From positions 124,001 through 188,000 of the forward strand of contig JBGAKR010000006.1 of assembly GCA_044224315.1 (NCBI GenBank): a stretch of 64,000 nucleotides of DNA, given 5' to 3'. Each line of letters starts with the position of its first letter. The stretch's first letter is position 1. A program made the translations under genes and the position numbers. The DNA is from JAGXTF01 sp044224315. Lineage in GTDB: Bacteria; Bacteroidota; Bacteroidia; NS11-12g; UBA955. The notes beneath the pieces were generated by a model, which saw nothing but the letters and a program-made list of their open reading frames with translations, was not told where the DNA came from and did not search any database. Positions 26,983 to 35,925 of this stretch are shown here, piece after piece.

Positions 26983-27966
26983 GTGCGATATTTCTTAACC
27001 GGTGGAAGTGGGTATGTTGGTTTCTCATTGCTAAAGAAACTTTCAGAAAGTGGGCATGAAATTGTGGCATTGGTGCGCAATCCGCAAAATTCAGAATTTA
27101 TGCAGTTGCCCGGGGTTACTTTGGTAAAAGGGGATGTTACCGATCCTGAGATTGTGAAATCGGCCATGGCTGGTTGCGATGGGGTTTTTCATTTGGCGGC
27201 CCATGCTAAGGTTTGGGATAAAGACCCCGGTAATTTTGATCGTATTAATGTTCAGGGCACTGTACATGTGTTGCAGGCTGCCTTGGAAAATCATATTCCA
27301 AAGGTGGTTCACTGTTCTTCGGCAGGGGTGCATGGTCCGTCGGTGGATGGCATGATTACTGAAAAAAGCAGTCGCAAAACCGAATATTACAATCCGTATG
27401 ACCGAACCAAGGCCGAAGCGTTTGATGTAGCGATTCAATTTGCCCAAAAAGGCTTAAACGTTACCATCGTTTCACCTACCCGCATTTACGGGCCCATATT
27501 TCACCGCAAGGCCGATGCGGTAACATTGCTAATTCAAAAATTTGCTACAGAAAACTGGCGCTGGGTGCCCGGTAGCGGAAAGCAAATAGGCAATTATGTG
27601 TTTATGGATGATGTTATAAACGGCATTTTGCTTGCAATGGAAAAAGGAAGGGCAGGAGAAGAATACCTATTAGGGGGCGAGAATTTGAGCTACGATGGTT
27701 TTTTTCAACACATGGCTGAGGCAGGCAAAATCAAGCGCAGACTGGTACATATTCCGGTTTTTCTGCTAAAAATTGCTACGTATATACAAAAACTTAAGCC
27801 TTTGTTTGGTGCAGAACCGGTGATGACACCCGACTGGACAGCGAAGATTAAGCTCGATTGGATTATAGATATTCAAAAAGCCAAATCAGAGCTGGGATAT
27901 ACCGTAACTCCAACCGCGGAAGCCATGCGCAATACCATCGAATTTTTCCGTCAAAAGACCCGCTGA
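26983..27966 (+). CDS. NAD(P)-dependent extended SDR (epimerase/dehydratase or sterol-dehydrogenase-like)
   Basis: A 327-residue Rossmann enzyme starting at GTG 26983. It shows TGGSGYVGFSLLKKL (nucleotide binding), DVTDPE, GVFHLAAHAKVW, a Ser in VHCSSAGVHG, and the catalytic pair YNPYDRTKAEAF (Tyr-x3-Lys). SPTRIYGPI follows. The pattern is closest to dihydroflavonol-reductase/3-beta-HSD-like NAD-dependent epimerase-dehydratases. Substrate unknown. It lies between the CPBP gene and the VioB-like gene on the same strand. Confidence 0.85.
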   Translation: MRYFLTGGSGYVGFSLLKKLSESGHEIVALVRNPQNSEFMQLPGVTLVKGDVTDPEIVKSAMAGCDGVFHLAAHAKVWDKDPGNFDRINVQGTVHVLQAALENHIPKVVHCSSAGVHGPSVDGMITEKSSRKTEYYNPYDRTKAEAFDVAIQFAQKGLNVTIVSPTRIYGPIFHRKADAVTLLIQKFATENWRWVPGSGKQIGNYVFMDDVINGILLAMEKGRAGEEYLLGGENLSYDGFFQHMAEAGKIKRRLVHIPVFLLKIATYIQKLKPLFGAEPVMTPDWTAKIKLDWIIDIQKAKSELGYTVTPTAEAMRNTIEFFRQKTR

Positions 27967-27983
27967 TTATTCTGCAAATTGGC

Positions 27984-27991
27984 TATAATTG
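27984..27991 (+). promoter_or_regulatory. Candidate -7 element TATAATTG before the VioB-like gene
   Basis: One mismatch from TAnnTTTG; 7 nt before the ATG at 27999. Confidence 0.35.
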
Positions 27992-27998
27992 CGGAGCC

Positions 27999-29027
27999 AT
28001 GAAATTGCATTCAACCCACATTGCACATGCCAAAACTGCCCGCAGTGCCGAAGCATTAATCCCTCTTTTTCAAAAAGCCCTGCAAATAGAGCATGCTACC
28101 ATTCCGCCCTATTTAACGGCTTTGTACAGTTTGCGCCGCGGCACCAATTCCGAAATTCACAGTGTTATTCAATCTGTAGTTATTGAGGAAATGCTGCATG
28201 TAACCATTTGTGCCAATATTATCAATGCATTAGGTGGCAGCCCTTCACTTACCCATCCCGGTTTTATTCCAGAATATCCTTCGCATTTGCCCATGGGTAT
28301 TGGCGACCACCTGGTGGTTGGGCTCGAACCTTTTTCGAAAGATTTGATGAACCGGGTGTTTATGGTCATTGAAATGCCCGATCAACCCCTGGGAGATGGA
28401 GAAGAATGGCACCATAGAGGGGATGATGAAAACCACCATACCCTGGGTTTTTTCTATCATTTGCTTCAGAAAGGCATCTCCGAATTGCCAGAAGATACTT
28501 TGCCAGGCAAGCCTGAACATCAAACATATGGCGAAGTATTTGGAGATGATTTGCTGTTTCCGATTTTAACAAAAGCCGATGCCATCAGGGCTATCGATAT
28601 CATTATCGATCAGGGAGAAGGAAGTGTATGGTCGCCCCTCGATTCGCAAAAGGATATGGCACATTACTACCGTTTTGCAGAAATCTACCATGGCAAAAAG
28701 CTGGTGGCCGATCCGCACTCACCCGATGGGTATAGCTATAGCGGTGCCGAAATTCCATTTGATGAGGCAGGAGTTATTCCATTGTTTCCAAGCAATAGTC
28801 TGGGTACCATGGATTTCAAAAGCGAAAGTTATCATTATGCCGAAATCTTTGCCAATTTGTACAAGCAGTTACTGGTAAATCTTGAAAATGTTTTCAACGG
28901 AAATCCGGGCGAATTAATTTCCACACTCAATGAAATGCGCGCCATTCATCAGGCGGCTCATAATTTGATGAATATTCCGATGGATGGGCACCCGGGTTAT
29001 TATACGGGTCCGGTATTCGTAAATTAA
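27999..29027 (+). CDS. Ferritin-like protein, VioB/iminophenyl-pyruvate dimer synthase family domain
   Basis: A 342-residue protein beginning at ATG 27999. The first half has the ferritin-like di-iron pattern of the VioB/RebD/StaD domain (PF12902): ALQIEHATIPPYLTALYSL, then VVIEEMLHVTICANIINALGGSP, then PGFIPEYPSHLPMG. In violacein and rebeccamycin pathways this domain couples two imine molecules, but here there is no tryptophan oxidase or other indolocarbazole gene nearby. The second half (SPDGYSYSGAEIPFDEAGVIPLFPS; LLVNLENVFNGNPGELISTLNEM) continues as in stand-alone members. Redox or di-iron chemistry is plausible; the substrate is unknown. Confidence 0.8.
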   Translation: MKLHSTHIAHAKTARSAEALIPLFQKALQIEHATIPPYLTALYSLRRGTNSEIHSVIQSVVIEEMLHVTICANIINALGGSPSLTHPGFIPEYPSHLPMGIGDHLVVGLEPFSKDLMNRVFMVIEMPDQPLGDGEEWHHRGDDENHHTLGFFYHLLQKGISELPEDTLPGKPEHQTYGEVFGDDLLFPILTKADAIRAIDIIIDQGEGSVWSPLDSQKDMAHYYRFAEIYHGKKLVADPHSPDGYSYSGAEIPFDEAGVIPLFPSNSLGTMDFKSESYHYAEIFANLYKQLLVNLENVFNGNPGELISTLNEMRAIHQAAHNLMNIPMDGHPGYYTGPVFVN

Positions 29028-29163
29028 TATCAATAGTTCATAAAGTAAATTTCGGTTGGTATTCAATAATTATAAACCTAAGTTTATGATATACTTGTAA
29101 TTGTGAATATTTTTACAAAAATATATGTTGGAACGTATTTTTTGATTGCCATTGATTTTTCGC

Positions 29164-29171
29164 TATAATTG
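29164..29171 (+). promoter_or_regulatory. Candidate -7 element TATAATTG
   Basis: One mismatch from TAnnTTTG, 16 nt before ATG 29188; same octamer as before the VioB-like gene. Confidence 0.35.
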
Positions 29172-29187
29172 TCATCCCAAAAACGCT

Positions 29188-29916
29188 ATGAAATTAACCG
29201 CTTCATTTTTCAGAATTACCCTCCTTTCCGCAATATTGTTTTTTGCAAAGCCAACACAGGCACAATATTGGGCAGGCCTTGGTTACCACATGTCGGTTCC
29301 GGTAGGGATTAAAAACCTCAATTCTGTCATCGACAAATTCAACAACAATCGCGATTATCTTTCTAAAGACATGAAACACATTGGCTTTCTGGATGGGTTT
29401 ACAGCCCGTGTGGGTGCCTGGCGCAAATCTGTGTTTTATGATATTGGCTATACCGGTGCCGGTCAGCGGGTTTATTCTATAGGTAACGAACCCGGCGTAG
29501 GGGAAAAACAAACAGATTTAAAAGTTACCTTCAATGCAGTTGATTTTTGCTTCGGTAAAATTGTTAAGAACGAGGAGTTTAACAGTTTTGGATTCGGCAT
29601 CATTGGCAGTTTCGGCACAATGCGTGTGCGCACCCGCACCGATAATTTGTCGAGCATAAAAAACGCGTTCTGGAAAGACCCCATTAAGGAGGCAATGTAT
29701 ACAATAGGTGTAGTGGGCCGCTATATGACCTCAGATCCCGGATTGACGTTCGAACCCTATGTGAAATTTAGTTTCTTCGGTTTGGCTAAAGCCAATGCGG
29801 CCGATGTAAACAAAATGATTAATGAAAAAACCTATAAAAATGATCCCGAATCCATGAATTTCAATGCCACATCGGTAGGATTGCGGATTATGATTTCGGT
29901 TACAACTAAAAAATAA
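29188..29916 (+). CDS. Secreted, probable outer-membrane beta-barrel protein of unknown function
   Basis: A 242-residue protein with signal peptide (FFRITLLSAILFFAKPTQAQ) starting at ATG 29188. The mature part has alternating hydrophobic/polar strands, Gly and aromatic residues (WAGLGYHMSVPVGIKN; ARVGAWRKSVFYDIGYTGAGQRVYS; GVVGRYMTSDPGLTFEPYVKFSFFGLA) and ends in a strand-like SVGLRIMISVTTKK. This fits a small outer-membrane barrel. I do not recognise a named family. Confidence 0.65.
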   Translation: MKLTASFFRITLLSAILFFAKPTQAQYWAGLGYHMSVPVGIKNLNSVIDKFNNNRDYLSKDMKHIGFLDGFTARVGAWRKSVFYDIGYTGAGQRVYSIGNEPGVGEKQTDLKVTFNAVDFCFGKIVKNEEFNSFGFGIIGSFGTMRVRTRTDNLSSIKNAFWKDPIKEAMYTIGVVGRYMTSDPGLTFEPYVKFSFFGLAKANAADVNKMINEKTYKNDPESMNFNATSVGLRIMISVTTKK

Positions 29917-29946
29917 TTTTACAGGCACCATTTAACAGGGAAAATA

Positions 29947-31365
29947 GTGCCAATACGCCTTCAAAAGTTTCTTACCCTGTTCACCGGACCTTTGCTTTTC
30001 ATTGGGATTATACTGTTGCATCCCTTTTCCTCATTAACTGATGCGGGCACAGTGGTGCTTGGTTTAACGCTGTGGATGGCCTTGTGGTGGATATTGGAAC
30101 CTGTACCCCTTGCAGCTACCTCTTTATTGCCCGTGGTTATTTTTCCATTGCTCGGGGTAATGCCCATGCAACAGGCGGCATCTGAGTATTCAAACGAAAT
30201 TATTTTCTTGTTTATGGGTAGTTTTTTTATGGGTATGGCCATCGAAAAATGGGAATTGCACAAACGATTTGCCCTGGCCATGCTGGGATTAACGGGCATG
30301 AAACCTCGTTTGCTTTTGTTCGTATTTATGTCTTCCACTGCTTTTATCAGTATGTGGATTTCCAATACAGCCACCGCCGCTATGATGTTGCCCATAGGCT
30401 TGGCCTTCGCAGCACAGTTTTCCGAAAATGGCGACCGCAAAACCGGTAAGGCCCTGTTGCTGGGAATTGCCTATGCTGCCGGTATTGGGGGTATGGCCAC
30501 CCCTGTTGGAACCCCTACCAATGCCATTTTTATGAGTACCATGGAAAAGTCATTTCAACAAAAGGTACTGTTTGAAGAATGGACAATACGGGCTTTACCT
30601 TTGGCTATTCTGTTGTTATTTGCCTCCTGGGCCTGGCTCACATTTGTGGGCATGAGGCCTGGAACTGATTCGGTGGTGAAAGATAAGAAACTCATTCGCC
30701 ACGAGCATAAGGCCATGGGTAAAATGGGAAAACCCCAGTACACGGTTTTGGCTGTTTTTATTTCGGTTGCCTTGGTTTGGATTACGGGTCAGTATTGGCT
30801 GTACAAGTGGTTTCCGGCACTTACCGATTCATCTGTGGCTATTGCGGGGGCTATACTTTTATTCATATTGCCAGCGGTGCATAAACATGGTAAAAATACA
30901 CCCTTGCTGGATTGGGAATCGGCACGCAACATTCCATGGGAAATACTATTGCTTTTTGGTGGCGGATTATCCCTGGCACTGGGCTTTAAACTAAGTGGAT
31001 TAGCCGCCTGGCTGGGCTCTCTGATGCATGGACTTAGCAGCATGCATTTGTTTTTGGTTATTATGGGTATTGTAACCTTTGTAGTTTTACTAAGCGAAGT
31101 GGCTTCCAATGTGGCAACGGCGGCAATGCTCATGCCTGTATTGGCCACACTTTCAGAAACCCTGCATACTGCACCTTTCGGATTGCTGATGATTGCCACC
31201 CTGGCTGCCAGTTGCGGTGTGGCTTTGCCGGTTGCAACACCTCCCAATGCCATTGTATTTGGTTCAGGAAAATTAAAAACCGGTGAGATGATAAAAAACG
31301 GAATTGCCGTGGATGCCATTTGCATCATTATTTTGGGTATTTACGGCTATTTTTTCCTGTTGTAA
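29947..31365 (+). CDS. SLC13/DASS-family sodium:dicarboxylate or sulfate symporter
   Basis: A 472-residue membrane carrier starting at GTG 29947. Paired DASS motifs are present: SMWISNTATAAMMLPIGLA with GMATPVGTPTNAIFM in the first half, and SEVASNVATAAMLMPV with VALPVATPPNAIVFGSG in the second. These SNT-containing hairpins bind sodium and a carboxylate. Candidate substrates are C4-dicarboxylates, citrate, sulfate or phosphate; specificity is not readable. Its last 19 bp overlap the convergent YihY gene. Confidence 0.9.
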   Translation: MPIRLQKFLTLFTGPLLFIGIILLHPFSSLTDAGTVVLGLTLWMALWWILEPVPLAATSLLPVVIFPLLGVMPMQQAASEYSNEIIFLFMGSFFMGMAIEKWELHKRFALAMLGLTGMKPRLLLFVFMSSTAFISMWISNTATAAMMLPIGLAFAAQFSENGDRKTGKALLLGIAYAAGIGGMATPVGTPTNAIFMSTMEKSFQQKVLFEEWTIRALPLAILLLFASWAWLTFVGMRPGTDSVVKDKKLIRHEHKAMGKMGKPQYTVLAVFISVALVWITGQYWLYKWFPALTDSSVAIAGAILLFILPAVHKHGKNTPLLDWESARNIPWEILLLFGGGLSLALGFKLSGLAAWLGSLMHGLSSMHLFLVIMGIVTFVVLLSEVASNVATAAMLMPVLATLSETLHTAPFGLLMIATLAASCGVALPVATPPNAIVFGSGKLKTGEMIKNGIAVDAICIIILGIYGYFFLL

Positions 31366-32378
31366 TTACGCGGTTTTATCTGCTTAGATTCTTCCTCCAG
31401 TTTCAGATTTTTTTCTGCCTCTTCAGCCTGAATATGTGCCTTGTCTATACTGGTATTTAATTCAAAACCTACAATTACTACAAGTGTGTTTATGTAAATC
31501 AAAACCATAAGTGCAATAATGGCCCCGATACTTCCATACACTTTATTATAACTATTAAAATTATTTACATACAGGGTAAAAACAAAGGTGGAGATTACCG
31601 AAAGCGTTCCTGCAAAAATGCTGCCCGCTGAGAAAAAGCGCCATTTGTCCTTTTTAGCCGGACCGAAATAATACATGCAACTGATGGAAACAAAAACAAA
31701 AATGATGATGATGAGATATTCAAAAATCTGAATCAGGAAGCGAAAAAATGCCCTGCTATCCCAATGGTGTTTGTACATATAATTATCTGCATTGTAAAAT
31801 TGGGTTAGAACAAAAAGCGTGAAAATGGCAAGCGTGGTAATTAGCAGGGTTAAGAAAATAGCCTGTAAACGGTTTTGTATCCAGTTGCGGCGCCGACGCA
31901 CAGGCAATCTTCGGTTAAAGGTGTTGATCATGGTGTGGTAAGCATTACTGGCAAAGTATAATGCCAGTATAAAACCAAACGACAACAATCCAGAACTGGG
32001 ATGATTCAGCAGATCGTAAATGGTAGATTTCAAAGCCGTAGAGGTAGATTCGGGAAAAAGCAGGGCAATTTCTTTGATTAACCTTGTTTTCATGCCTTTT
32101 ACGGGTAATTGGGCAATTAGGGTAAGTAAAAAAATGAGGATGGGAAAAAGCGACAGAAAAAAGTTAAAACTCAAACTGGATGCGCGTAGATTTAAATTTT
32201 CTTTAAATAAACTGCGTAAAAAATATTTTCCTACATCATATATACTGCGTTTTTCAAATCCCGGAAGAGTATGCGTTTTTAAATATTTAATCCAGCCCGA
32301 ATCCTCCTTTTTGATAGGTGTTTCAGGAATTGCAGGTGCGGCCGACTGGCCTTTATATGTGCGATAATGCGTGCTCAG
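31347..32378 (-). CDS. YihY/BrkB-family inner-membrane protein, probable CTG start
   Basis: A polytopic membrane protein of the YihY/virulence-factor-BrkB family (former RNase BN). Conserved blocks: NLNLRASSLSFNFFLSLFPILIFLLTL, then FASNAYHTMINTFNRRLPVRRRRNW, and YGSIGAIIALMVLIYINTLVVIVGFELN. The first canonical start (TTG 32174) cuts through the first conserved block. The frame is open upstream to a stop that ends immediately before an ATC-CTG, and encodes a normal family N-terminus (YDVGKYFLRSLFKENLNLRASS). The only plausible initiator is CTG 32376-32378, which overlaps the thioesterase stop as CTGA. The resulting 343 residues suit the family. Overlaps the SLC13 gene convergently by 19 bp. 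Confidence 0.85.
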   Translation of the reverse strand: MSTHYRTYKGQSAAPAIPETPIKKEDSGWIKYLKTHTLPGFEKRSIYDVGKYFLRSLFKENLNLRASSLSFNFFLSLFPILIFLLTLIAQLPVKGMKTRLIKEIALLFPESTSTALKSTIYDLLNHPSSGLLSFGFILALYFASNAYHTMINTFNRRLPVRRRRNWIQNRLQAIFLTLLITTLAIFTLFVLTQFYNADNYMYKHHWDSRAFFRFLIQIFEYLIIIIFVFVSISCMYYFGPAKKDKWRFFSAGSIFAGTLSVISTFVFTLYVNNFNSYNKVYGSIGAIIALMVLIYINTLVVIVGFELNTSIDKAHIQAEEAEKNLKLEEESKQIKPRNYNRKK

Positions 32379-32788
32379 GATTTAAATATTTCGTCGATTT
32401 TTTTTGTGTATTTTTCTGGTAAAACGCAGGGACGCATGGTATCTTTTCGTACAAAAAATAATTCCATATTGGCCGTATTTAATAATTCGCCATGCTGGTT
32501 ATAGGTTTCGTAACTAAATTTCCAACGCAGTTTGGGATTGCTTTCCAGTCTAACCTTTACGGTTATTAAATCATCATATTTTCCGGCTTTGAAAAATGTA
32601 AGTTCCATTTGCCGCACCGGCATTATATAGCCTTCATTTTCAAGGTCGTGATAAGTAATGCCCAGGTTGCGTAAAATTTCGGTGCGGGCTTCTTCAAAAT
32701 ACAAGGCATATACCGAGTGGTGTACAAATCCCATTCGGTCGCACTCTGCGTACCGCACTCTGATGGTATGTTCAAATGTTGTATTCAA
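32375..32788 (-). CDS. YbgC/FadM-like acyl-CoA thioesterase
   Basis: A 137-residue hot-dog-fold enzyme (4HBT). The signature RVRYAECDRMGFVHHSVYALYFEEARTEILRNLG contains the catalytic Asp in the DxMGxVHHxxY pattern. It would hydrolyse acyl-CoA or 4-hydroxybenzoyl-CoA-like thioesters. It starts at TTG 32788 overlapping the methyltransferase stop (TTGA), and its own TGA stop overlaps the CTG start of the YihY gene. It is one of a tightly packed minus-strand run with overlaps at both ends. Confidence 0.88.
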   Translation of the reverse strand: MNTTFEHTIRVRYAECDRMGFVHHSVYALYFEEARTEILRNLGITYHDLENEGYIMPVRQMELTFFKAGKYDDLITVKVRLESNPKLRWKFSYETYNQHGELLNTANMELFFVRKDTMRPCVLPEKYTKKIDEIFKS

Positions 32789-33570
32789 TAGCGAATGGTA
32801 AAATGCTCTTTTTCCTGTCCGGTTCGGAAGAACACAATTCCAAAAGCAAATATATCGATGGTAACGGTTACCCTGGCATCATTTTTAATGGCAGCCCAGG
32901 CATTTTTCATTTCTTCACTCCAGTTGATATCATCAAATACCAGCACCGTGCCGCCGTGGGCCTTTGCAGCCAGCATGTCAAAATACCTCAGGGTGGGCTC
33001 GTATCTGTGGTTACCATCCACATAGGCATAGTCTATATGAGGCAGCTGGCTAAGCAATTGTGGCAAAACAGTATCAAAATCTCCGGTATGAAATACAAGG
33101 TTGTTTTCAAGTCCGATTTGACTTGCATTAAAAGCGGCAACTTCGGCCAGTTTGGTACTCCCTTCAATGGTATGCAAGGGCCTTTCCGGACTAAGCGCAC
33201 ATGCCTGATACAGGGCGGTAATGCCTGTCGCAGTACCGAGTTCTATGGAATAGTTGGGTTGTAATTTTTGTAATAAATGAAAAAGAAACCGGCAATATTT
33301 GGCTTGTCGGGCTGTGTTGGACGCTATTTCGCTGATTTGTCTGGGACCACTTTTTTTACCCCCTCCCAAATCTTCAAATTCAATCACTGTTTTTGAGTGA
33401 ATCATTTGCCTGCGAAGGGTTTCTATATGGTCAAATGCAGCATGCTTATCCTTAGCCTGAATGATATTTTCATTGAAGGCATAAACAAAGGGGCTGTGAA
33501 TTCCGTGCCGGGTGCGGGCCGAAAGCAGATAGGAGAGGTAGTCGCTAAATCGATAAATGCTGTTAAGCAT
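32785..33570 (-). CDS. Class I SAM-dependent methyltransferase
   Basis: A 261-residue cytoplasmic enzyme. The SAM-binding motif I is YSIELGTATGITALYQAC, followed by LHTIEGSTKLAEVAAFNA (acidic ribose-binding), DYAYVDGNHRYEPTLRYF and TVLVFDDINWSEEMKNAW. The pattern fits the O-methyltransferase/MTase-24 group often paired with cell-envelope or small-molecule modification. Substrate unknown. It overlaps DUF349 upstream by 8 bp and the thioesterase downstream by 4 bp. Confidence 0.85.
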   Translation of the reverse strand: MLNSIYRFSDYLSYLLSARTRHGIHSPFVYAFNENIIQAKDKHAAFDHIETLRRQMIHSKTVIEFEDLGGGKKSGPRQISEIASNTARQAKYCRFLFHLLQKLQPNYSIELGTATGITALYQACALSPERPLHTIEGSTKLAEVAAFNASQIGLENNLVFHTGDFDTVLPQLLSQLPHIDYAYVDGNHRYEPTLRYFDMLAAKAHGGTVLVFDDINWSEEMKNAWAAIKNDARVTVTIDIFAFGIVFFRTGQEKEHFTIRY

Positions 33571-35407
33571 TGTTTTTGTATGACCGGATCACTTTCAGTT
33601 CTTTTTCCAGTCGGTCTATTTGATTTTGCAGTTTTTGGATATTGTCTTCAAACTGTTTGCGAATGGCATCGGCATTTTTGGCATGGGCAAAGAAGCTTAA
33701 ATTGTTGTCGATTGTAGCTTTTTCATCGCGCAGCTTTTGAATTCTATCGCGCAATTTTCGTTCCTCAAACTGTATTTTCTGTTTGCCATCGGGCGCACCA
33801 GCCAAAGTATCGTAATGTTCTTTCATTACATTTTCCTTCATTTCTTCGCTGCTGCGTTTAAATTTCTGGAAAAGAAAATCAGATATTTCCTGGTAGCGTT
33901 TTTGTAAATTGTGGTAAACTTTGCCACTCACAAAACCGGCTTTTACCCAGCGCATTTGAGCATCTTTCAGCATGGCAAAAACTGCATTGCCATCTTCCAT
34001 ATCGCGCAGTGCTTCCAGTTCTTTTACAATGCCTTCTTTTATTTTGGTAGCCTCGGCTTCCTGGGTGCGGCGTTGTTCGTAAAACGCATTTTTGCGGTTG
34101 TAAAAATGATCGAATGCCGCACGGAAACGCTTCCAGATTTCATCGTTTTTACTATCGGGTACCGGACCAATTTTTTTCCATTCGTCCTGCAATTTATTCA
34201 AAGCATCACTTGTCGAATTGAAGTCCTGTCCGTCTTTCAGCTTCTCGGCTTGCTCGCACAATGCAGTTTTCTTTGCCAGATTTTCTTCGCGACTTGAATT
34301 CAAATCCTTGAAGAATTCTTTGCGCGAATTGAAGAATGAATTTCTGGCGGCTTTAAAACGGCCCCAGATTTCTACGTTGTTTTCAGCCGGAACCGGACCT
34401 ACTTTTTTCCATTCCTCCATTAAAGCATCCAGTTCTTTGGCAATGGGAGTCCAGTCTTTCAGCTTTTGAGGAAGCAGGGCTATAGCGGCTTCTGCTTTTT
34501 CCACCAGCAACACTTTCAATTTCAGATTCTCGTGTTTAATGGCATCCAGTTCTTCCTGCAATTGTTTTTTATCGGCAATTACAGAGTCGCTGGCAGATTT
34601 AAAACGCGCCCAGATTTCATCTGAAATTTCTTTCTGCACCGGACCGGTATTTCTCCAGTCTTCGTGGTATTTGTGCAGGGTAATCAGGGCTTTGCGAATA
34701 TTTTTTTCTTCTTTAAGGGCCTCTACTTTTTTAATTAAATCAATTTTTTGTTCCAGGTTTTTGCCCCGGTCCATATCTTTTAATTCATTAAAAATGGTGA
34801 GGTTATCGTAGAATTTATCCAGGTAAAAACGGTAACGTTCATAAAGGTCATTCTGGAACTCTTTGGGCACATGGCGGATTTCGCGCCATTCGCGCATTAG
34901 TTCACGCATGTTTTTTACACTGTTTTCATTCTCTTCACTTTCAACCAGGGCCTTCATTTTCTCAAGCACGCCTTCTTTTTTCTTCAGGTTGCCCAGCTTC
35001 TCTTCTTCAGCGCGACGACGTTCTTCTTCGCGTTTTTCACGGAATTTTTGAAAAACCTTGTTTAAAGCAGTATGAAACTCATCCGGGCTGTGTTTAAAAT
35101 CGCGGGGATCTTGTCCGGCTTCGGTCCAGGCTTTAATCAGTGCCGGGCGTTCTTCCGATTCCAGATTCTCCAGGGCACCGCGCAATTTTTGCAAGGTTTC
35201 GTTGGCTTTTTTTACATCGGCCGCATGCAGCATTTCCTCGGCTTTTGCCACAATTTCGGGCTTGGTAAGGGTAGAATAATCCACCACATCCTCGTGCTCT
35301 TCCTCTGCCAGGTCAATGAGCTTGTCTGCTTCTGCCAGTGCGTCCAGGTAATTGTCCTGGCCTGTTTTTACGATCTCTTCGACCTTCTCCGGATTGTTGT
35401 CTTCCAT
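33563..35407 (-). CDS. DUF349 repeat protein
   Basis: A 614-residue, highly charged, almost entirely helical protein. It contains several copies of the DUF349 three-helix unit, recognisable by repeated W-K-x-x-G-P-V-P ... IW-x-R-F-x-x-A patterns (for example EEWKKVGPVPAENNVEIWGRFKAARNSFF and DEWKKIGPVPDSKNDEIWKRFRAAFDHFY). There is an N-terminal acidic leader and a C-terminal coiled coil (EERKLRDRIQKLRDEKATIDNN...). The family is nearly universal in Bacteroidota, but the function is unknown. It lies 21 bp downstream of ribH. Confidence 0.85.
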   Translation of the reverse strand: MEDNNPEKVEEIVKTGQDNYLDALAEADKLIDLAEEEHEDVVDYSTLTKPEIVAKAEEMLHAADVKKANETLQKLRGALENLESEERPALIKAWTEAGQDPRDFKHSPDEFHTALNKVFQKFREKREEERRRAEEEKLGNLKKKEGVLEKMKALVESEENENSVKNMRELMREWREIRHVPKEFQNDLYERYRFYLDKFYDNLTIFNELKDMDRGKNLEQKIDLIKKVEALKEEKNIRKALITLHKYHEDWRNTGPVQKEISDEIWARFKSASDSVIADKKQLQEELDAIKHENLKLKVLLVEKAEAAIALLPQKLKDWTPIAKELDALMEEWKKVGPVPAENNVEIWGRFKAARNSFFNSRKEFFKDLNSSREENLAKKTALCEQAEKLKDGQDFNSTSDALNKLQDEWKKIGPVPDSKNDEIWKRFRAAFDHFYNRKNAFYEQRRTQEAEATKIKEGIVKELEALRDMEDGNAVFAMLKDAQMRWVKAGFVSGKVYHNLQKRYQEISDFLFQKFKRSSEEMKENVMKEHYDTLAGAPDGKQKIQFEERKLRDRIQKLRDEKATIDNNLSFFAHAKNADAIRKQFEDNIQKLQNQIDRLEKELKVIRSYKNNA

Positions 35408-35428
35408 GGAAAATATTAGTTGATAAAG

Positions 35429-35920
35429 TTAATGATTTTGATTGATATTTTGAATACCCGCCAGCATCCACAAAGCTGATATGGCAGATTCGGATCCTTT
35501 ATTACCCAGGCTGCCTCCAGCCCGGCTGCTGGCTTGTTCTTCAGTAAGGGTGGTAAGTACCCCAAAAATGCAGGGTTTATTTTGCGCCAAACCTACCTGT
35601 AAAATGCCATCGGTAGCGGCTTTGCATACATAATCAAAGTGCGGTGTGTCGCCTTGTATAACGCAGCCCAGGCAAATTACGGCATCGCAGCCGGCTGCAA
35701 AAAGGGTTTGGGCCCCCTGAGGCAATTCGAATGCCCCGGGTACAATTAGTTCTATGATTTGAGATTTATCCAGGCCATGGTCTAGCAGGGTTTGAACAGC
35801 TCCATCCTTAAGATTAAAAGTAATAGCATGATTCCATTCCGCAACTGCGATGCCTATCTTTTTGCCGGTAAGTTGTAAAGGATAGGGAATGGAGGACAGA
35901 GAAAACTGCGACGTAGCCAC
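35429..35920 (-). CDS. ribH: 6,7-dimethyl-8-ribityllumazine synthase
   Basis: A 163-residue lumazine synthase, penultimate enzyme of riboflavin synthesis, normally a cytoplasmic pentamer or 60-mer. Motifs: IGIAVAEWNHAITFNL, VPGAFELPQGAQTL, and VICLGCVIQGDTPHFDYVC with the active-site His, then GVLTTLTEEQASSRAGGSLGNKG. It starts at GTG 35920. It is 5 bp downstream of the TPR gene. No FMN riboswitch is visible nearby and no other rib gene is in the window. Confidence 0.93.
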   Translation of the reverse strand: MATSQFSLSSIPYPLQLTGKKIGIAVAEWNHAITFNLKDGAVQTLLDHGLDKSQIIELIVPGAFELPQGAQTLFAAGCDAVICLGCVIQGDTPHFDYVCKAATDGILQVGLAQNKPCIFGVLTTLTEEQASSRAGGSLGNKGSESAISALWMLAGIQNINQNH

Positions 35921-35925
35921 GGAAA

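Noticed and set aside
27858..27998. N-terminal extension of the VioB-like protein from 27858
   Set aside because: It overlaps 109 bp of the SDR gene in another frame; ATG 27999 starts directly before the ferritin-like domain and follows a promoter-like octamer.
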